Made by a program: the position numbers and the translations under genes. This document shows, one piece after another, positions 44,764 to 55,856 of a stretch of 64,000 bases of DNA. Within the stretch, counting starts at the first letter, position 1, and every line of letters starts with the position of its first letter. The notes under the pieces were generated by a model. It was not told the DNA's origin, made no database searches, and saw nothing but the letters and a program-made list of their open reading frames with translations. The DNA comes from Opisthocomus hoazin (lineage: Eukaryota; Chordata; Aves; Opisthocomiformes; Opisthocomidae), in NCBI RefSeq assembly GCF_030867145.1, contig NC_134433.1, positions 16,961,896 through 17,025,895 of the forward strand, written 5' to 3'.

Positions 44764-44783
44764 TAACATATTTTGTGTCCATA

Positions 44784-45539
44784 TGTGTACTATGCTGTGT
44801 ATGTCCATGAAGTGACTGAGCTCTTTGGGAACACAGTGCTGTTCTTTACATCCCTGTAGAAACCGTGCGACGGCGTTGGCTGGGGCTGAGCCGGGACTGG
44901 GGGGGATCTGGGCGAGCTCAAAGTCACGAAGTGAAGCAGAGGAGCGTCAGGGCGCAAGCGGGTGTAAACGGGGACATCTCTGCTGCTGCTCCTGCGGCTG
45001 GGACCGGACCAACAGAGGAGGACCCAGCTTCTCTCTTACAAATGCACAGCGATTCTCATCGACTGCTCTGTTCCAGCTGGAGTTGGAGCCCCGTGAAGCT
45101 CAACACAAAGCGGTCCCCGTCAGCAGCCAGCCCACACGTGGCAGAGGAGCCCAAGAGGCCGCAGTTCGCTCAGTCCAACCCAGCGCAGCCGGCCTCGCGC
45201 TGTCCGGCTTGGTGTGGCGGCTGCCGCTCGCTGTCCCCTGCGAGCTCACCGCGCAGCTGGGCTGGCTGTGCAGCTCCCCGGGCTCCGCTCGGATCCCCCT
45301 CGTGTCCCAGGTCCCCTCCTCGCAGGACGCGAGGAGACGAGCCGGTGCTGTTCGAGGCCGCGCGTCTCGTACACTTACCGCGGGCCCGGCTGGACGCAGC
45401 ACACAGCCATCGGCGTTATTGGTTTTGATATTTGGTGGCGAGGGGAATGAACCCATCAATTTGTACCCCTGAGAATAAAATACGTGCCTTTGCCAGGGAA
45501 AAAAATCCCACCGCAAGGAGAGCGTTCACCCTCCGTAAC
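44784..45539. other. Intergenic gap, no gene seen
   Basis: Moderately GC-rich sequence between the RAP1GAP2 poly(A) site and the second CpG island. Overlapping short frames only. Confidence 0.55.
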
Positions 45540-45609
45540 GTGCCAGCCCCCGCACGCCCCGTGGCACCCCCAGCCCCGCACCACGGGGTGCTGCGGCGGG
45601 GCGGCTGCG

Positions 45610-45778
45610 GCCCGGGGGCTGGGGCGGGGTCTGGCTGGGTGCGGGGGGCCGGGGCGGGGGTCTGGCTGGGTGCTGGGGGGCCGAGACGGGGCCTGGCTGG
45701 GTGCGGGGGGCCGGGGCCGGGGTCTGGCTGGGTGCGGGGGGGGCCGAGGCGGGGTGGCGGGGTCTGGCTGGGTGCCAT
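45610..45778. repeat. 32-36-bp GC-rich tandem repeat (tctggctgggtgc)
   Basis: Five units sharing tctggctgggtgc or cctggctgggtgc with variable G runs, inside the second CpG island. Confidence 0.85.
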
Positions 45779-46224
45779 CTGGTGACCCGCGGCCGCACTG
45801 CAGAGCCGGGCCGGGCCGGCCCCCGCCAGCCCCCCGCCCCCCGCCGGCCCCCCGCCAGGCTCGCAGCCCCCGGGCTGGGGCGCGGGCTGTGCCCGCCCGC
45901 AGCACGGCCCCGCGCTGCCCCGGAGCCGCTCCCGCAGCTCTTCCCCCGTCCCCGAGCCGCCGCCGCCGCGCTGCTCCGCGTTCCCCGCGCGTTGAGCTGC
46001 GGGGTCGCACCGCTCCGCCACCGCTCCCCGCGGGAGCCCGCCCGCCCGCCGCTGCCCCGGCCCTCACGGCAGCCCGAGGCGCTGCGGGGGGGCCCGCACA
46101 GGCCTCGGCGCCGGGAAGCGCTGAGGAGCGTCCCAGCGCGCTGGGCGGGAAAGTGGCGTCAGCTGCGCGGCCCGGGCAGCTGCGGGGGAGGCCATAAAGG
46201 GCCCCCGGGGGCTGCCCGCGGGAG

Positions 46225-46350
46225 GGTGCGGGAGGGGCTGTCCCTTTCCCGCCTCCCGCGCTGGGCTCTGCTCTGCTCTGCTGTGCTGATCTGCTGCGGT
46301 GCGGTGCGGTGCGGCGAGGCTCCGCAGGCTCGGTGCGTGCTCCTGGCGGG
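46225..46350 (+). other. Putative non-coding first exon of downstream gene
   Basis: Inferred from the TATA-like site and the consensus donor. The start is approximate. It contains tandem gtgcg and ctctgctctg runs. Confidence 0.35.
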
Positions 46351-47122
46351 GTGAGTGACCCAGCTGTTCACGAGGGAGGGGGCAGAGTCCGAGCAGCCTG
46401 GCGTGCCGGCCGGGGGTCGCGGGTGCCGGCCGGGGGTCGCGGGTGCCGGCCGTGGGCTCTGCAGCGAGGCGCGGTGCTGAGCTGCCCGCTCCCGGGCCCC
46501 GGACCCCGCGGGGCCCTGCCGGGGAGGCTGCCCGGGGCCGGGCCCTGCGCTGGAGGCCTTGCTCAGCCGCCCGCCGCTGCGCCTCGAGCCCTCTGCCCGC
46601 CGTCTCCCAGCCGTGCGTCTCGTGGTCGGGTGACACCAGGGCGTGGGGCGTGAAGCAGCAGCGGTTTGGGGTCTGGAGATGGGAGCTGGAGCCGCAGCCT
46701 CTTGTTCTGGCCCTGCCTTGCAGCCCTTTTGCACGTGCCAGCTGACCGACCTGTTTCGGTTTCTTCACGGGAGGCTTCTCCCCGGCCGCGGAAGGGCAGC
46801 CCGTGCGGCGGGGGCTCGCGGCCATCGTGCGGGGCTCGCTGCCGTGCGGCGGGGTCTCGCTGTCCGAGCAGACACCGCGCGGCTGCTCTGCCTGCTGTGC
46901 AGCTGCGGTCAGGCTTAGTGGCTGTGGCTGCGTTACGGCTTCGGCGATGGACGTATTTGCTGTTAGGGCGGGCTTTTAGCGGTGGTGGTATGGAAGTATA
47001 TAAACAGAAAACAATTATGCTTTTGAGATGCTGTTTTGAAGTCATTAGCTGCTGCAATGTATGCATAATCCTCAACACAAGGGAGAACAAGCGCTTTTTA
47101 ATAAAAGCGTTTTGTCTTACAG
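46351..47122. other. Putative first intron of the downstream gene
   Basis: GC-rich at its left end with a 22-bp duplication (gtgccggccgggggtcgcgg) at about 46403-46450, and AT-richer toward the acceptor. No exon seen. Confidence 0.4.
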
Positions 47123-47218
47123 GATGTCTAAAAGTTAGCTGAAGCTGTTTGTGAGCTCGGGAGGCTTTTAAAAGCAGGCTGAGGTGCATTATCACAGGAG
47201 TCCAGAAGCTAAGTACTG
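47123..47218 (+). other. Putative 96-nt spliced leader exon
   Basis: Strong acceptor (TTTTGTCTTACAG) and strong donor (CTG|GTAAGT) bound 96 nt in which a short frame starts (ATGTCTAAAAGTTAG, four codons) and no long frame is open. This fits a 5' UTR exon of the gene starting in the CpG island. Confidence 0.4.
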
Positions 47219-48216
47219 GTAAGTGACACGGTGGGGACAACTGTTGCGAAGTGTAAAACCAGAGCAGGAACTGGTCACGCCCTAGCGCGGGCGGGGAGGA
47301 AAAGGCAGGTTTCATCTGCCTAACCCTGCTGAAAAGGTCTCGGGCTTGGGCTGAGGCAGAAGTACAGCAGTGGTGGCTGTTCACAGGTCTCTTTCGGGAC
47401 GGCAGCTGCAGTGCCCTGGCCGGCTGCTCCTGCCTGCAGCCCTCTGGGTGTGTGGCAGTCCCCAGGGAGCGTTACTGGACCCCCGGCTGCTCTTGGAAGG
47501 AGCCGCACAGCCCGCAGCTCTCTGCCCGCTGGCGGGGCCGGGCCCAGCAGCCCAGGGAGCAGAGCAGGGGGACGCCAGCCCCGCCATCGCCCTCACCGCA
47601 CGGGGGGAAGGGCTCGCACCCGGTGCTGGGGCTGGGGGCACGCATCCCGCTCCTGAGCTGGGAGCGGTGCCTCGCCCCAGCTAGCCAGCTGAATCGGAGG
47701 GCCCTGAAATGCAGCAACGCTTCTAGCGCAGAGGCTACGTTTTCTCCTCAGTACAGAACAGCAAAAGTAACTTGAAACTGCAAAATATTTCATAATTACA
47801 GAAAATATATTGTGAATTCCTTGAACCCCTGTGCTGTGAGGGTGGCATTTTTCTATGGAGTTTAAGAGCAGAGGCTCAGTACAGTCCGAATGACAATGTT
47901 ACAAAGGACTGTTAGCAAGAACATTGATTTTGGGTGTTTCTTAATTACTGTGGGTGTCTTGGGGAGAGCTGTTTGAGGAAGCGGGACTAGCAATGTGTGA
48001 ATACTGTCTTGTTTGGCTCTGCAGCTGGGCTATAGCTAACCACACCGATTTTCACTTGACGAGACTTTTCGAAACTGGCAGAAGCAGGCAAGACGATTAG
48101 GGATGTGGAACCTGCTGGAGTGAGAAAGCTCACTGTTGTGCCGTGGAAAGGCTGTTAAATTAGCTGGGGAGCAGCAGAGAGAAGGGTGAAGTTTTACCAG
48201 ACCAAAGCAAAATGAC

Positions 48217-48392
48217 GGGGCTACAAAGATGATGAGGGGAGTGGGGCATTTCTCCTGCGGGGAAAGGCTGAGGGAGCTGGGCTTGCTCAGCCTGGAGAAG
48301 AGAAGGCTGCGAGGGGACCTTAGAAATGCTTATAAATATCTCAAGGGTGGGTGTCAGGAGGGTGGGGCCAGACTCTTTTCAGTGGTGCCCAT
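48217..48392 (+). mobile_element. CR1 LINE internal fragment, plus strand
   Basis: Encodes [20 protein letters not shown] and GARLFSVVP from the CR1 ORF2 C-terminus. It stops abruptly, without the CR1 3' end, at a T-rich stretch, so it is truncated at both ends. Confidence 0.9.
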
Positions 48393-49074
48393 TGTAATAA
48401 CAAAACTTTTTTTTTTCCTTCAGAATTTAATTTCTTCTGGTCAGTAAAAGATCATATGTATTCATTTAGCACATGTGACATCAAACATTCTGCTGTGTAA
48501 CTAATCCAGAGAGGAAACAGGCAGGGCTCCCTCCCTCAGCCTTTGGACCCGGTATGCACAGACAATTTGTATAACGACAGAGTGCGAGCAGCGTTCGTCT
48601 TCCCTGAGGTGTCCAAGCACCTTGTGTGTGTTCAGGTCCAATCATAAGAGATACAGATCCTGTTCCCAGGAGGACACTGAGCTCGGTCCGGCCTCTAGTT
48701 TGGAGTTACGGTTTCTGGACAGGGAGCTCTTCTAGTTTTAGCTGAAGAACCTTCTTCAGTTCAGCCCTAGGATATTCAAGACACTTGTTGGATTTTATTC
48801 CAGCAGCCCTGCTGCCAGCCGGGGGTGGGAACCGTGCCACTCCAGCTGCTGTGAGAAGGGGTGAGATGTTTTAAGGCCACTCCAAATCATCTTCAGAGCT
48901 TACCGGATCTGGCAGGACGGTGCGGTGCCTGTGTTAGGGGAGCTGGTAAGACCGTGTCTGTCTTTTGAATGAAAGTCTACGTGTACCAGATTCCATGCTG
49001 AATGGACTCACTGGAAAACCTCCTAAATGTAGTTTATCAAGTTTTATTTTCTATCCACTGTTGGAAAGCAGAAT

Positions 49075-49300
49075 GGGGAATGAAATCACCGAATGGTTTT
49101 GGTTAGAAGGGAACTTTGAAGATCATCTGCTGCAGCCCCCCTGCCGTGGGCAGGGACCCCTTCCACCAGCCCAGGGTGCCCAAAGCCCTGTCCAGCCTGG
49201 CCTTGGACACTGCCAGGGAGGGGGCAGCCGGGCATTGCTGCCTGGTCACTGGCCCAGGCCCAGCTCTGGTGGGTGGCTTTGTGGGGCTTAAGACACAAAC
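49075..49300 (-). mobile_element. CR1 LINE 3' end, minus strand
   Basis: Antisense CR1 terminus: gaatggttttggttagaagg, then ctgccgtgggcagggacccc and ttggacactgccagggaggg. A diverged copy of a different CR1 subfamily from the copies at 2338 and 7447. Confidence 0.85.
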
Positions 49301-52300
49301 AAGGCAGCTGCTAATAAAAAGCGTGTTTGGTCTTCATATTTAAATGTGGAACTAGGGACAAGAAAATTCAACTTAGGGATTTTTGTTGTGCCTGTGAGCT
49401 CTTGATGCAATATGAAAAAAATATTCACAGCAAATGTTTACAGCAGTCATTTGTATGGGTAAAGTTGAGTGTTCGAGGACGAGGTGTGCGTTCCCAAAGC
49501 AGTGCACTGCGGCCGTAAGGCAGTCTAACAGAACTGAAAATCACTGCAGACTTGTCCCTGGGGAAAGACTCGGGATGACATGGAGAAGAAAAACAACTAT
49601 CCCTGTTCACACACTTGAATTATGGTCCCGTGAATTCACTTAACAGGAGGTTTTGTTATTTATAGCCAGATTTATACTTCAATTCGATTTTTTTTTTATA
49701 ATATTGGATGTTTATTTCTGCCATCCATTACATGCCATCCCAGAATATACTTATTTATGGAAAACACAAAGTGAAGCTGATGTACTTTCCTTGTAAATTT
49801 AGAAGTTTTTGGCACATGTGGGTGTCTTAAGGACAAAACTCAGTATGCTGTTGAGCTACTGAAAATGTAAATCTTTCAGTATTTAATTTCAGTAGTGACT
49901 GCGTTCCCACGTGGGTGGGGAAGAATTTTGGTTGCATTCCTTGGAGCTCCTGAAACTCAGAGGTTTCCCCTTCTGTACAGAAGGTGGCACTGGAAATACA
50001 GGAATGAAAGCCCAACGCCCTGCTGGTACCAAACAGGCTTGCAATGGAGCACCGTCTTGTCAGAGGGTTTTTCTCACCTTCAAAAAAACGAGCGTTCCCT
50101 CTTTCTCAGTTACTCAGGGTCTCATTCTGCCCCTTGCAGGGCATTAATTTGCACGGTGACTTCTGCTGGCTGGGGAGGGAATTCTTGAGCTGTCCAGTGT
50201 GTGCTCTGGGTCCCGTCCCAAGCAGCAGCAGAGCTGGTTAGTTCTGGGAAATGAAGGGGTTTTTCCAGCCCACACCCACAGAGCTTCTGAACAAACTGCA
50301 AAGGCTAATGGAAGTTATCACTGAACATATTAAAAATACGTCTGAGCTCCGCAGCTGAATTAGCTTCCGGTGTGCATTGTCATAGCCCCGAGGTTCGGGA
50401 CCAGACGCACGCAGAAGTGACTGCCGTTTGTCAGCACCTGCTGGTGTGTTTGCCTGAGTAACATTAAGCAGTAATTTGATGTCTCTCTTGCCATGCATCA
50501 GTTGTCTTATTTAAACAGCACTTTTCATATGCATTAGACTTTCTAGGTATGAGACAGGGCTCCTGCAGAAAGCTTCTACAGAATTAGAGATGGCAATACA
50601 ATGAGTAGCTTAAGCAATGCAAGGGAAAGATAAAGAATGGCTTTCTTGTTACTGTATTTCTGGGTAACAGGAGGACGATGGCAGCTCTGCCCAGCTGTAG
50701 AGCTGTTCAGCTCCAGTAGTTGAAGTGAGGTTTCTGCTGCTGTAACGCTGCTTCGTTACAGGCACTAAGCAGGGTGGTTTTTAGATAAGTTGTTATGGAG
50801 TTTGGTGCCATACGCAGAAAAAGCAGTCGTTATGCCATTTACATTACTTTATTGGTTTAATGCGTTTGGCTCTATTCCTAGAAATGGTGTTGCTGTTTTT
50901 GCTGTCTCTGCTGCTTCGGAATGCCATGAGGATGGGATACGTGGAGAGGCGTGACGTCAGGCAGCCACGTGGGTTTGGGGATTGCATGCTTGTGGACGTG
51001 TGGCAGGGCTTTCTGCTCGAGTCATTAGCCTAAGGACAAATGCCCTTTACTTTAGAATGGAATCAGGTCTCGACTGTTTATGGCACAGCCAGCCCTCAGC
51101 AGACAGTGTCTTACCTAGATTTCCAGGGAAGATCCTGTTGCTGCCCATTGGTTTAGAAACGTTGCTTTCGACTGTTTCTTCCAGCTAAATAATTGAGAAG
51201 GTTTTTCTGCAGCTGCTTCATTTCCTGCTCCAGTTCTGACCAAACCCAGCGTTTTCAAGGAAAGTGCCTGCTGCCTCCCTGCTGTCACCATGGAGATGAT
51301 GCTCTCCATGCGTGTTCCTCCTCCCTGCCCTTGCAGAGGGGAAGAGTGAAGGGGTGATTCCTGCTCTCCTGCCCGCAGCTGGAGACAAGCCGCAGTGTGT
51401 GCAAAAGCACTTCCATGACTTGATCCGTGTTATCAGAAGTGCGTTAAATGGCACTGCCGTAGTGCATGCTGTGGGATGAGCTATCTTAAAACAAGGCATT
51501 TGGAGTGACTTGTGAGAGCTTTAGGGCTCGTTTTGGAAGGCAGGAGACGCTGTTTGTTCAGATGTCTTCTCTCTAATCTCAGCTTGCTGCTTGGGTGCTT
51601 GAGGATAGGAGGCAGCGAAGAAGCTGAGCTATGTGAAAAACAGGAGGAGGGAGGAAGGGAGGTCAGAAACACTTGCCTCTGAAACTTGTATTCTTCATCC
51701 CAGATTTTTTGGCGTTTAGCAGCGCTTTGCCTGTGTCCATGATAATTATTGCGGTATGAGCTGGGGTGGCCACTGTAACTCTTGGAAAATTGCAAGGGTT
51801 GTCTGAGTAATCTGTAGCCCACTGGTGTGAGCAGCTTTTCATTTCAGGGTGCCTGAAGGAAACCTGCCAACAGCCCAGAAATCTGCTTTTCTTTCGGTGT
51901 TCCGGACAGGCTGTTTTGCTGCGGTGGCTGTGGAGGACGGGGTCTGTAAGCTGCAGCTCATGCAGAGCAAACCTGTTACCGTGACCGGTGGGGACCGTCA
52001 GTGCGGGTCCCCGCTGCGGGTGGGCGAGGTGCCTCGGGGGGTGGGCCACGGGTCAATGAAGGCCTGGAGCAGTTATTCTGTGAAGCTGATCTGCTCTTTG
52101 CTGCACCAGAGAGCAGAGATTTTTATTCCTGGATTAAACGGAATTTAAGTGTTTTTGGGGGAGTGGAGGACATGTGTGGAAAGACCAGCTTGAGTGAAAA
52201 GCTCCCGGTGACAAAGAGTTTGCCTGGCCTGTTCAGCCCTGTCCTTTATGCTTACAGTCGACCAGTGCCATCTTCTTTCCCTTCCTCTTGGTGCCGAGGA

Positions 52301-52776
52301 GGAGGGAGCTGCTGTTTGCGGCTGCGCTGGGGTGAGCAGTGCGCCGAGTGCGTTGGTGTCCCTGCCGCGCGGCCACGAGCTGTCTGCTCCGTAGCGTGTT
52401 CTTCCCTCGGGGTGAAGGTTCGTTTCACAACTGCATGTCCAGATACCGAGCAGGACAGGAGTCCAGCTTACCGAGAGCCGGGACGAAAGCCTCTTTCAAG
52501 CCGATCTAAACTCTGTGGACAGTAGGAGTGAAGCAAAGGGGCTGAGGATGAAGCGCTTCGTCTGGGGGTGGACGCAGACCCCGGAGTCCGCGTGCTGTGC
52601 GGCGCAGGCTGGGCCAGGCCGGCTGGCTGGGAGCCGCGGAGCAGCAGCATCGCCTCGGCGCGAAGCCTGGCTTCGCTGGCCGCCTGCCATCGCTCCGCTC
52701 TCAGAAAACAAAACCCACACGCGCCACGGAATGTAGGTTCTGCAGATAAAATAAAAATAAATCATTTTTGTTGTAG

Positions 52777-52869
52777 GAGCTTGGCGCTCACATGCTGGAC
52801 TAAAATGGAAGATATTTCTTTTCTTTGCAATGTTGGAGGTGCTGCAAGAGACCTCAAAAGTTGCACGTG
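52777..52869 (+). other. Candidate exon with a possible translation start
   Basis: Acceptor TTTTTGTTGTAG and donor CGTG|GTAAGA bound 93 nt. An ATG at 52805 with A at -3 and G at +4 opens MEDISFLCNVGGAARDLKSC in phase 2 at the donor. The phase does not fit the candidate exon at 55.3 kb directly, so a missing exon or an untranslated role is needed. Not recognised. Confidence 0.28.
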
Positions 52870-55443
52870 GTAAGAGCAACTTCTGGAAACTGAACAGCTG
52901 CTGTTCAGGAAAGCTGGGCACCAACGGCGGGCAGCGAGCGAGGAGGGCGGGGGGGATTCCTCAGCGTGGTGGAAGTTTCCTTTACAACTTCACCAAATGC
53001 TACAATTTCAAAGAATTTTTGTCTTAATTAGAAGAAACAGATTCAGCTTGCTTGAAACTCCTCCGTCGTTACCTCACCATCTGTGTTACACACGGGGACG
53101 CTGCCGGCCCCCGTGTCGGCCCTGCTGAGTGCTGCTGGGGGGGACGCGTCCCCAGCGCCTGCGGGGGTCACCCTGGGCGAGGAGGGGGACCCCGCGCCCC
53201 CACCCAGCCTCTGCCCGGGGGTCTCAGGAGGCCTCTCTGCTGTGCCCTGGGGATGCCAGCCCCCAGCGGAGGGGCTGCGTGGGCTGCTGGAGGCGGCACC
53301 GTCCTGAACGGGGTACGGCTCTGGTACAGGCCGGGGGGTTTGTTTAACAGTCTCAGAGCCTTTCCGCCCGCAGTTGTCTTTGTTGTCTGCCCGTTTACCG
53401 AGCAGGAGCCCTTGCAGTTTCAGGAAGTCTTTCCCCCCCCCACCGTTTGCAAAAAGGTTGGTGACAGGTTCGTACAAACTTTCATCTCTCTGCAGGGTTT
53501 GATTTAGAGGTTAATCCCATAAGCAGCTCAGCAAAAAGGAAGGAGGGGGGGAAGCAGTTGCATCATATGAATGGATTTAGGGAACGTGTTTCTGCAAAAA
53601 CTAGGTATTTTCTGTAGTTAAGATCCTCACAGCTCCATGATTTTCCACTGAAGAGCCGTACTTTGCCCGTAGCGAGAGCGTCCTGCCTGCAGCCAGGTGC
53701 CCTGTGCGCATCTGGTGTGTGCTGACGACAAAATGAGCCTTTTGGGGGAGTTTTCTTCGCTCACTTCAGCAGCCGGTGACTTATTTATTATTAGTGAGAG
53801 CTCAGATTCTGGACGGCAAGCGAAGGCCGCGGGGCATTCGCGGAGCTGGGCTGCCTGCGGCCCCGCTGGTGGCTGTCCCTGGGTGGGTGCCTGGCCCCCC
53901 GGGCGCAGCAGTCGGGGACGGTTGGTCGGTGTGTCTGCCCGCGGCGCTCGCCGTCCCCGCCTGGTCCCTGCTGCTGGGGGAGGTTGCCGGCTCTTCTCAG
54001 AGGACTCGGTGTGCACGGTCTGGGTTGGGCGGCCAAGCCAGCGCGTACCGCGAGCTGTTCAGTGTCTGGGTTTCCTGACTGCGCTTTCGCGGGTGACTGC
54101 CTGGGGTGATGTTTAGAGGACCAGAGCGAGCGAGCGCAGGACTGCCCCGTGCGGGCTGGAGCTGGCCGTTGTGTTTGCCACGGGAAGATGGAGAGGGGAG
54201 ATCCCTGGATAACTGTGTACGTCCAACAGCGACAGACACAGGCTTGGCCGAGGCTCAGGAGCTGCATGGATGCCGGGCAGTTCCCATTGTCTTACAGCCA
54301 CTGCCACCGTCTTTAATTTCCATGATGTTTCGTACGTCCAATAGGAGAGGAAAGTTCGGAAAGCAAAGCGAGCAGATCTGCCTGTCTGTGCACGCGTGGT
54401 ACCGAGACCAGTGAGACAAAGTGGTAGCCGGGTGCAGTGCTGGGCAGCGGGATGAGTTGTGCGGCTGCCTGACGCTCTGCCCACTAATCCATCTCCCCTT
54501 TGATTCCCCCCATGCAGCTTCCCTCAAGCTCTTTCTGGGAAGGACCCCCCACCTCCTGAGCTGCTGCACAGATTTCTTCCGCTGACTTCCTGATGCCATT
54601 TCCCCTCTGTTACCTGGAGTCAGAAGTTGGCTGCGGCTTGGAGTGTAGGAGTGGCCGCTTTGGGACCTTCCGGCCATGCCTCTCTCTAACAGGCATAGTA
54701 TTGCTTTTCTTCTTTGCTCTGCTGTGCGTGCTGGAAATTGGCTGGAGAAGCAGAGCTTGGGCTGTATTTGGCGTGCTCTGTTCTCCATCTGCCTTGCTTG
54801 AGGCCTTCCTGGTGGACTTTTTAATGAAGAAATTACATGTGTTAGGAAGAAGACACAATTGTTCATAAACACTGTGTAAAGACTCCATCGTGTACCACTG
54901 ACAGCGGTGGGGGTTGTACAATGCACGTCGATAAACACAGTGCTGTGTCTAAAGAGAGCGCTCTTCTGGAGGTGGTTCTGCTTCTGAGGAGATGACCACA
55001 TTTACTGACAAGCAGAATTAATCTGTTGGGTTTTGTTTGCATGGATTTTGTGGGAGTAAAATCCAGCTTGTTTTCCATTTCTGCACCATGAGAGGTGTAT
55101 TGATTTTTCTTCACTTCTGATTGTTCACATTACTGGATTGCTTTTAAATAGTTGACAGAGAGATCATTCATTTTCCTGCCCCAACGCATTTTATAGCGCC
55201 TTTCGTGTTTTATTTGTCTGTGTGTTGGTTTCCACAGTTATACATCATATTGATCCCATTTTGCAAACTGCAGTCTGTGTCGGAGTGGAGAAACTGTTCC
55301 TCTGTGGGGTTTTTCCTCCCTTCCTACCCTCTCCCCAGCAGCTTCAGCCATCTGCATTTCAGGTTCCTGGCTTGGATGCTGGAGGTGAGATTCAAAAAAA
55401 CCTCTCAGCCAAAGATAGAAAATGCCAAAGAAATAAAACGACC
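52870..55443. other. Mostly non-coding; one further exon-like segment
   Basis: A segment at 54298-54410 has a good acceptor (TTGTCTTACAG) and donor (CCA|GTGAGA) and reads SLISMMFRTSNRRGKFGKQS in one frame, but its phases do not chain with the neighbours. The rest shows no gene. Confidence 0.35.
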
Positions 55444-55501
55444 ATGGATAAATCTATGGAGTTGCAAGAGGTGTGCGTTAGTGACGGAAATATTGAGAGT
55501 G
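55444..55501 (+). CDS. Candidate small protein, exon a (start)
   Basis: ACCATGG at 55441-55447 is a perfect Kozak context. The frame reads MDKSMELQEVCVSDGNIES and ends at GTG|GTCAGT in phase 1. The same frame is open upstream through QLQPSAFQVPG to a tandem CAGCAG acceptor at 55336-55341, so the coding part may begin earlier. Joined to exons b and c it gives 68 residues, acidic and polar, with no domain I recognise. Confidence 0.3.
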
Positions 55502-55587
55502 GTCAGTTGTGTTTTGAGTTGTAGGGGTGTGGAATAAAGGATGACATGCTCTCCAGGGGACTGCAAAGTGTTCTTTCAACCCAACAG

Positions 55588-55686
55588 ACACAATAAACGA
55601 GGAACCCTCGGGGCAGCTTTTCAGTGCCGAATCCACCAGGTTTGAAGTGCTGTCCCAGCCCAAACGTACACCAACATCTAGGTCAG
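55588..55686 (+). CDS. Candidate small protein, exon b
   Basis: Acceptor TTTCAACCCAACAG and donor TCAG|GTACGT bound 99 nt. In the phase set by exon a it reads D-TINEEPSGQLFSAESTRF, then EVLSQPKRTPTSRS, ending in phase 1. The codon pattern looks protein-like, but no family was recognised. Confidence 0.33.
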
Positions 55687-55806
55687 GTACGTGCCTCACG
55701 GTGCAGTATCTCGCTCACACCAGCCTTGTCTGTGGCACAGAAGCAAGCCTTTTGAGGGCTGCGGTACAGGAGCAGATACCCAGTCTTATTTTTGTTTGCA
55801 GGTCAG

Positions 55807-55856
55807 CATTAGAAGAAACCCCAGCTGACCATGAGCAAAGGAAGTGTGTACCTTAA
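55807..55856 (+). CDS. Candidate small protein, exon c (end)
   Basis: The distal AG of a tandem acceptor (gcaggtcag) gives A-LEETPADHEQRKCVP and TAA at 55854-55856. The proximal AG would instead end after three codons. A 3' UTR could follow, with ATTAAA at 56347 and 56367 as possible poly(A) signals. Confidence 0.3.

Larger units (their letters stand above)
40797..44783 (+). other. RAP1GAP2: RAP1GAP2 terminal 3' UTR exon (about 4 kb)
   Basis: Begins after a strong acceptor (CTTTTCTTCTCTGCAG) and runs to a poly(A) site. The first 600 nt are GC-rich; the sequence becomes AT-rich toward the end, as long vertebrate 3' UTRs often do. Frames inside it are unrelated to known proteins. The 3' end at about 44783 is inferred from the signal at 44758 and the GT-rich sequence after it. 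An AATAAA at 44556 is a possible proximal site. The exon start is inferred from the splice signal. Confidence 0.65.
45540..46350 (+). promoter_or_regulatory. Second CpG island, probable promoter of a downstream gene
   Basis: About 800 bp of dense CpG. Near its right edge is CATAAAG at 46193-46199, TATA-like, followed by pyrimidine-rich sequence and a strong donor (GGG|GTGAGT, GT at 46351). This suggests a first exon of roughly 46225-46350 on the plus strand. There is no convincing ATG in it. Confidence 0.5.
47219..52776. other. Non-coding stretch, AT-richer, with CR1 pieces
   Basis: Apart from two CR1 fragments I recognise no gene. Composition shifts from GC-rich (47300-47700) to nearly balanced. 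Frames at about 51849-52525 lack any recognisable domain. Confidence 0.5.

Noticed and set aside
52001..52525. 174-codon plus-strand frame
   Set aside because: Contains a plausible stretch (SRDFYSWIKRNLSVFGGVED) but lacks convincing splice sites or a domain, so it was not called.
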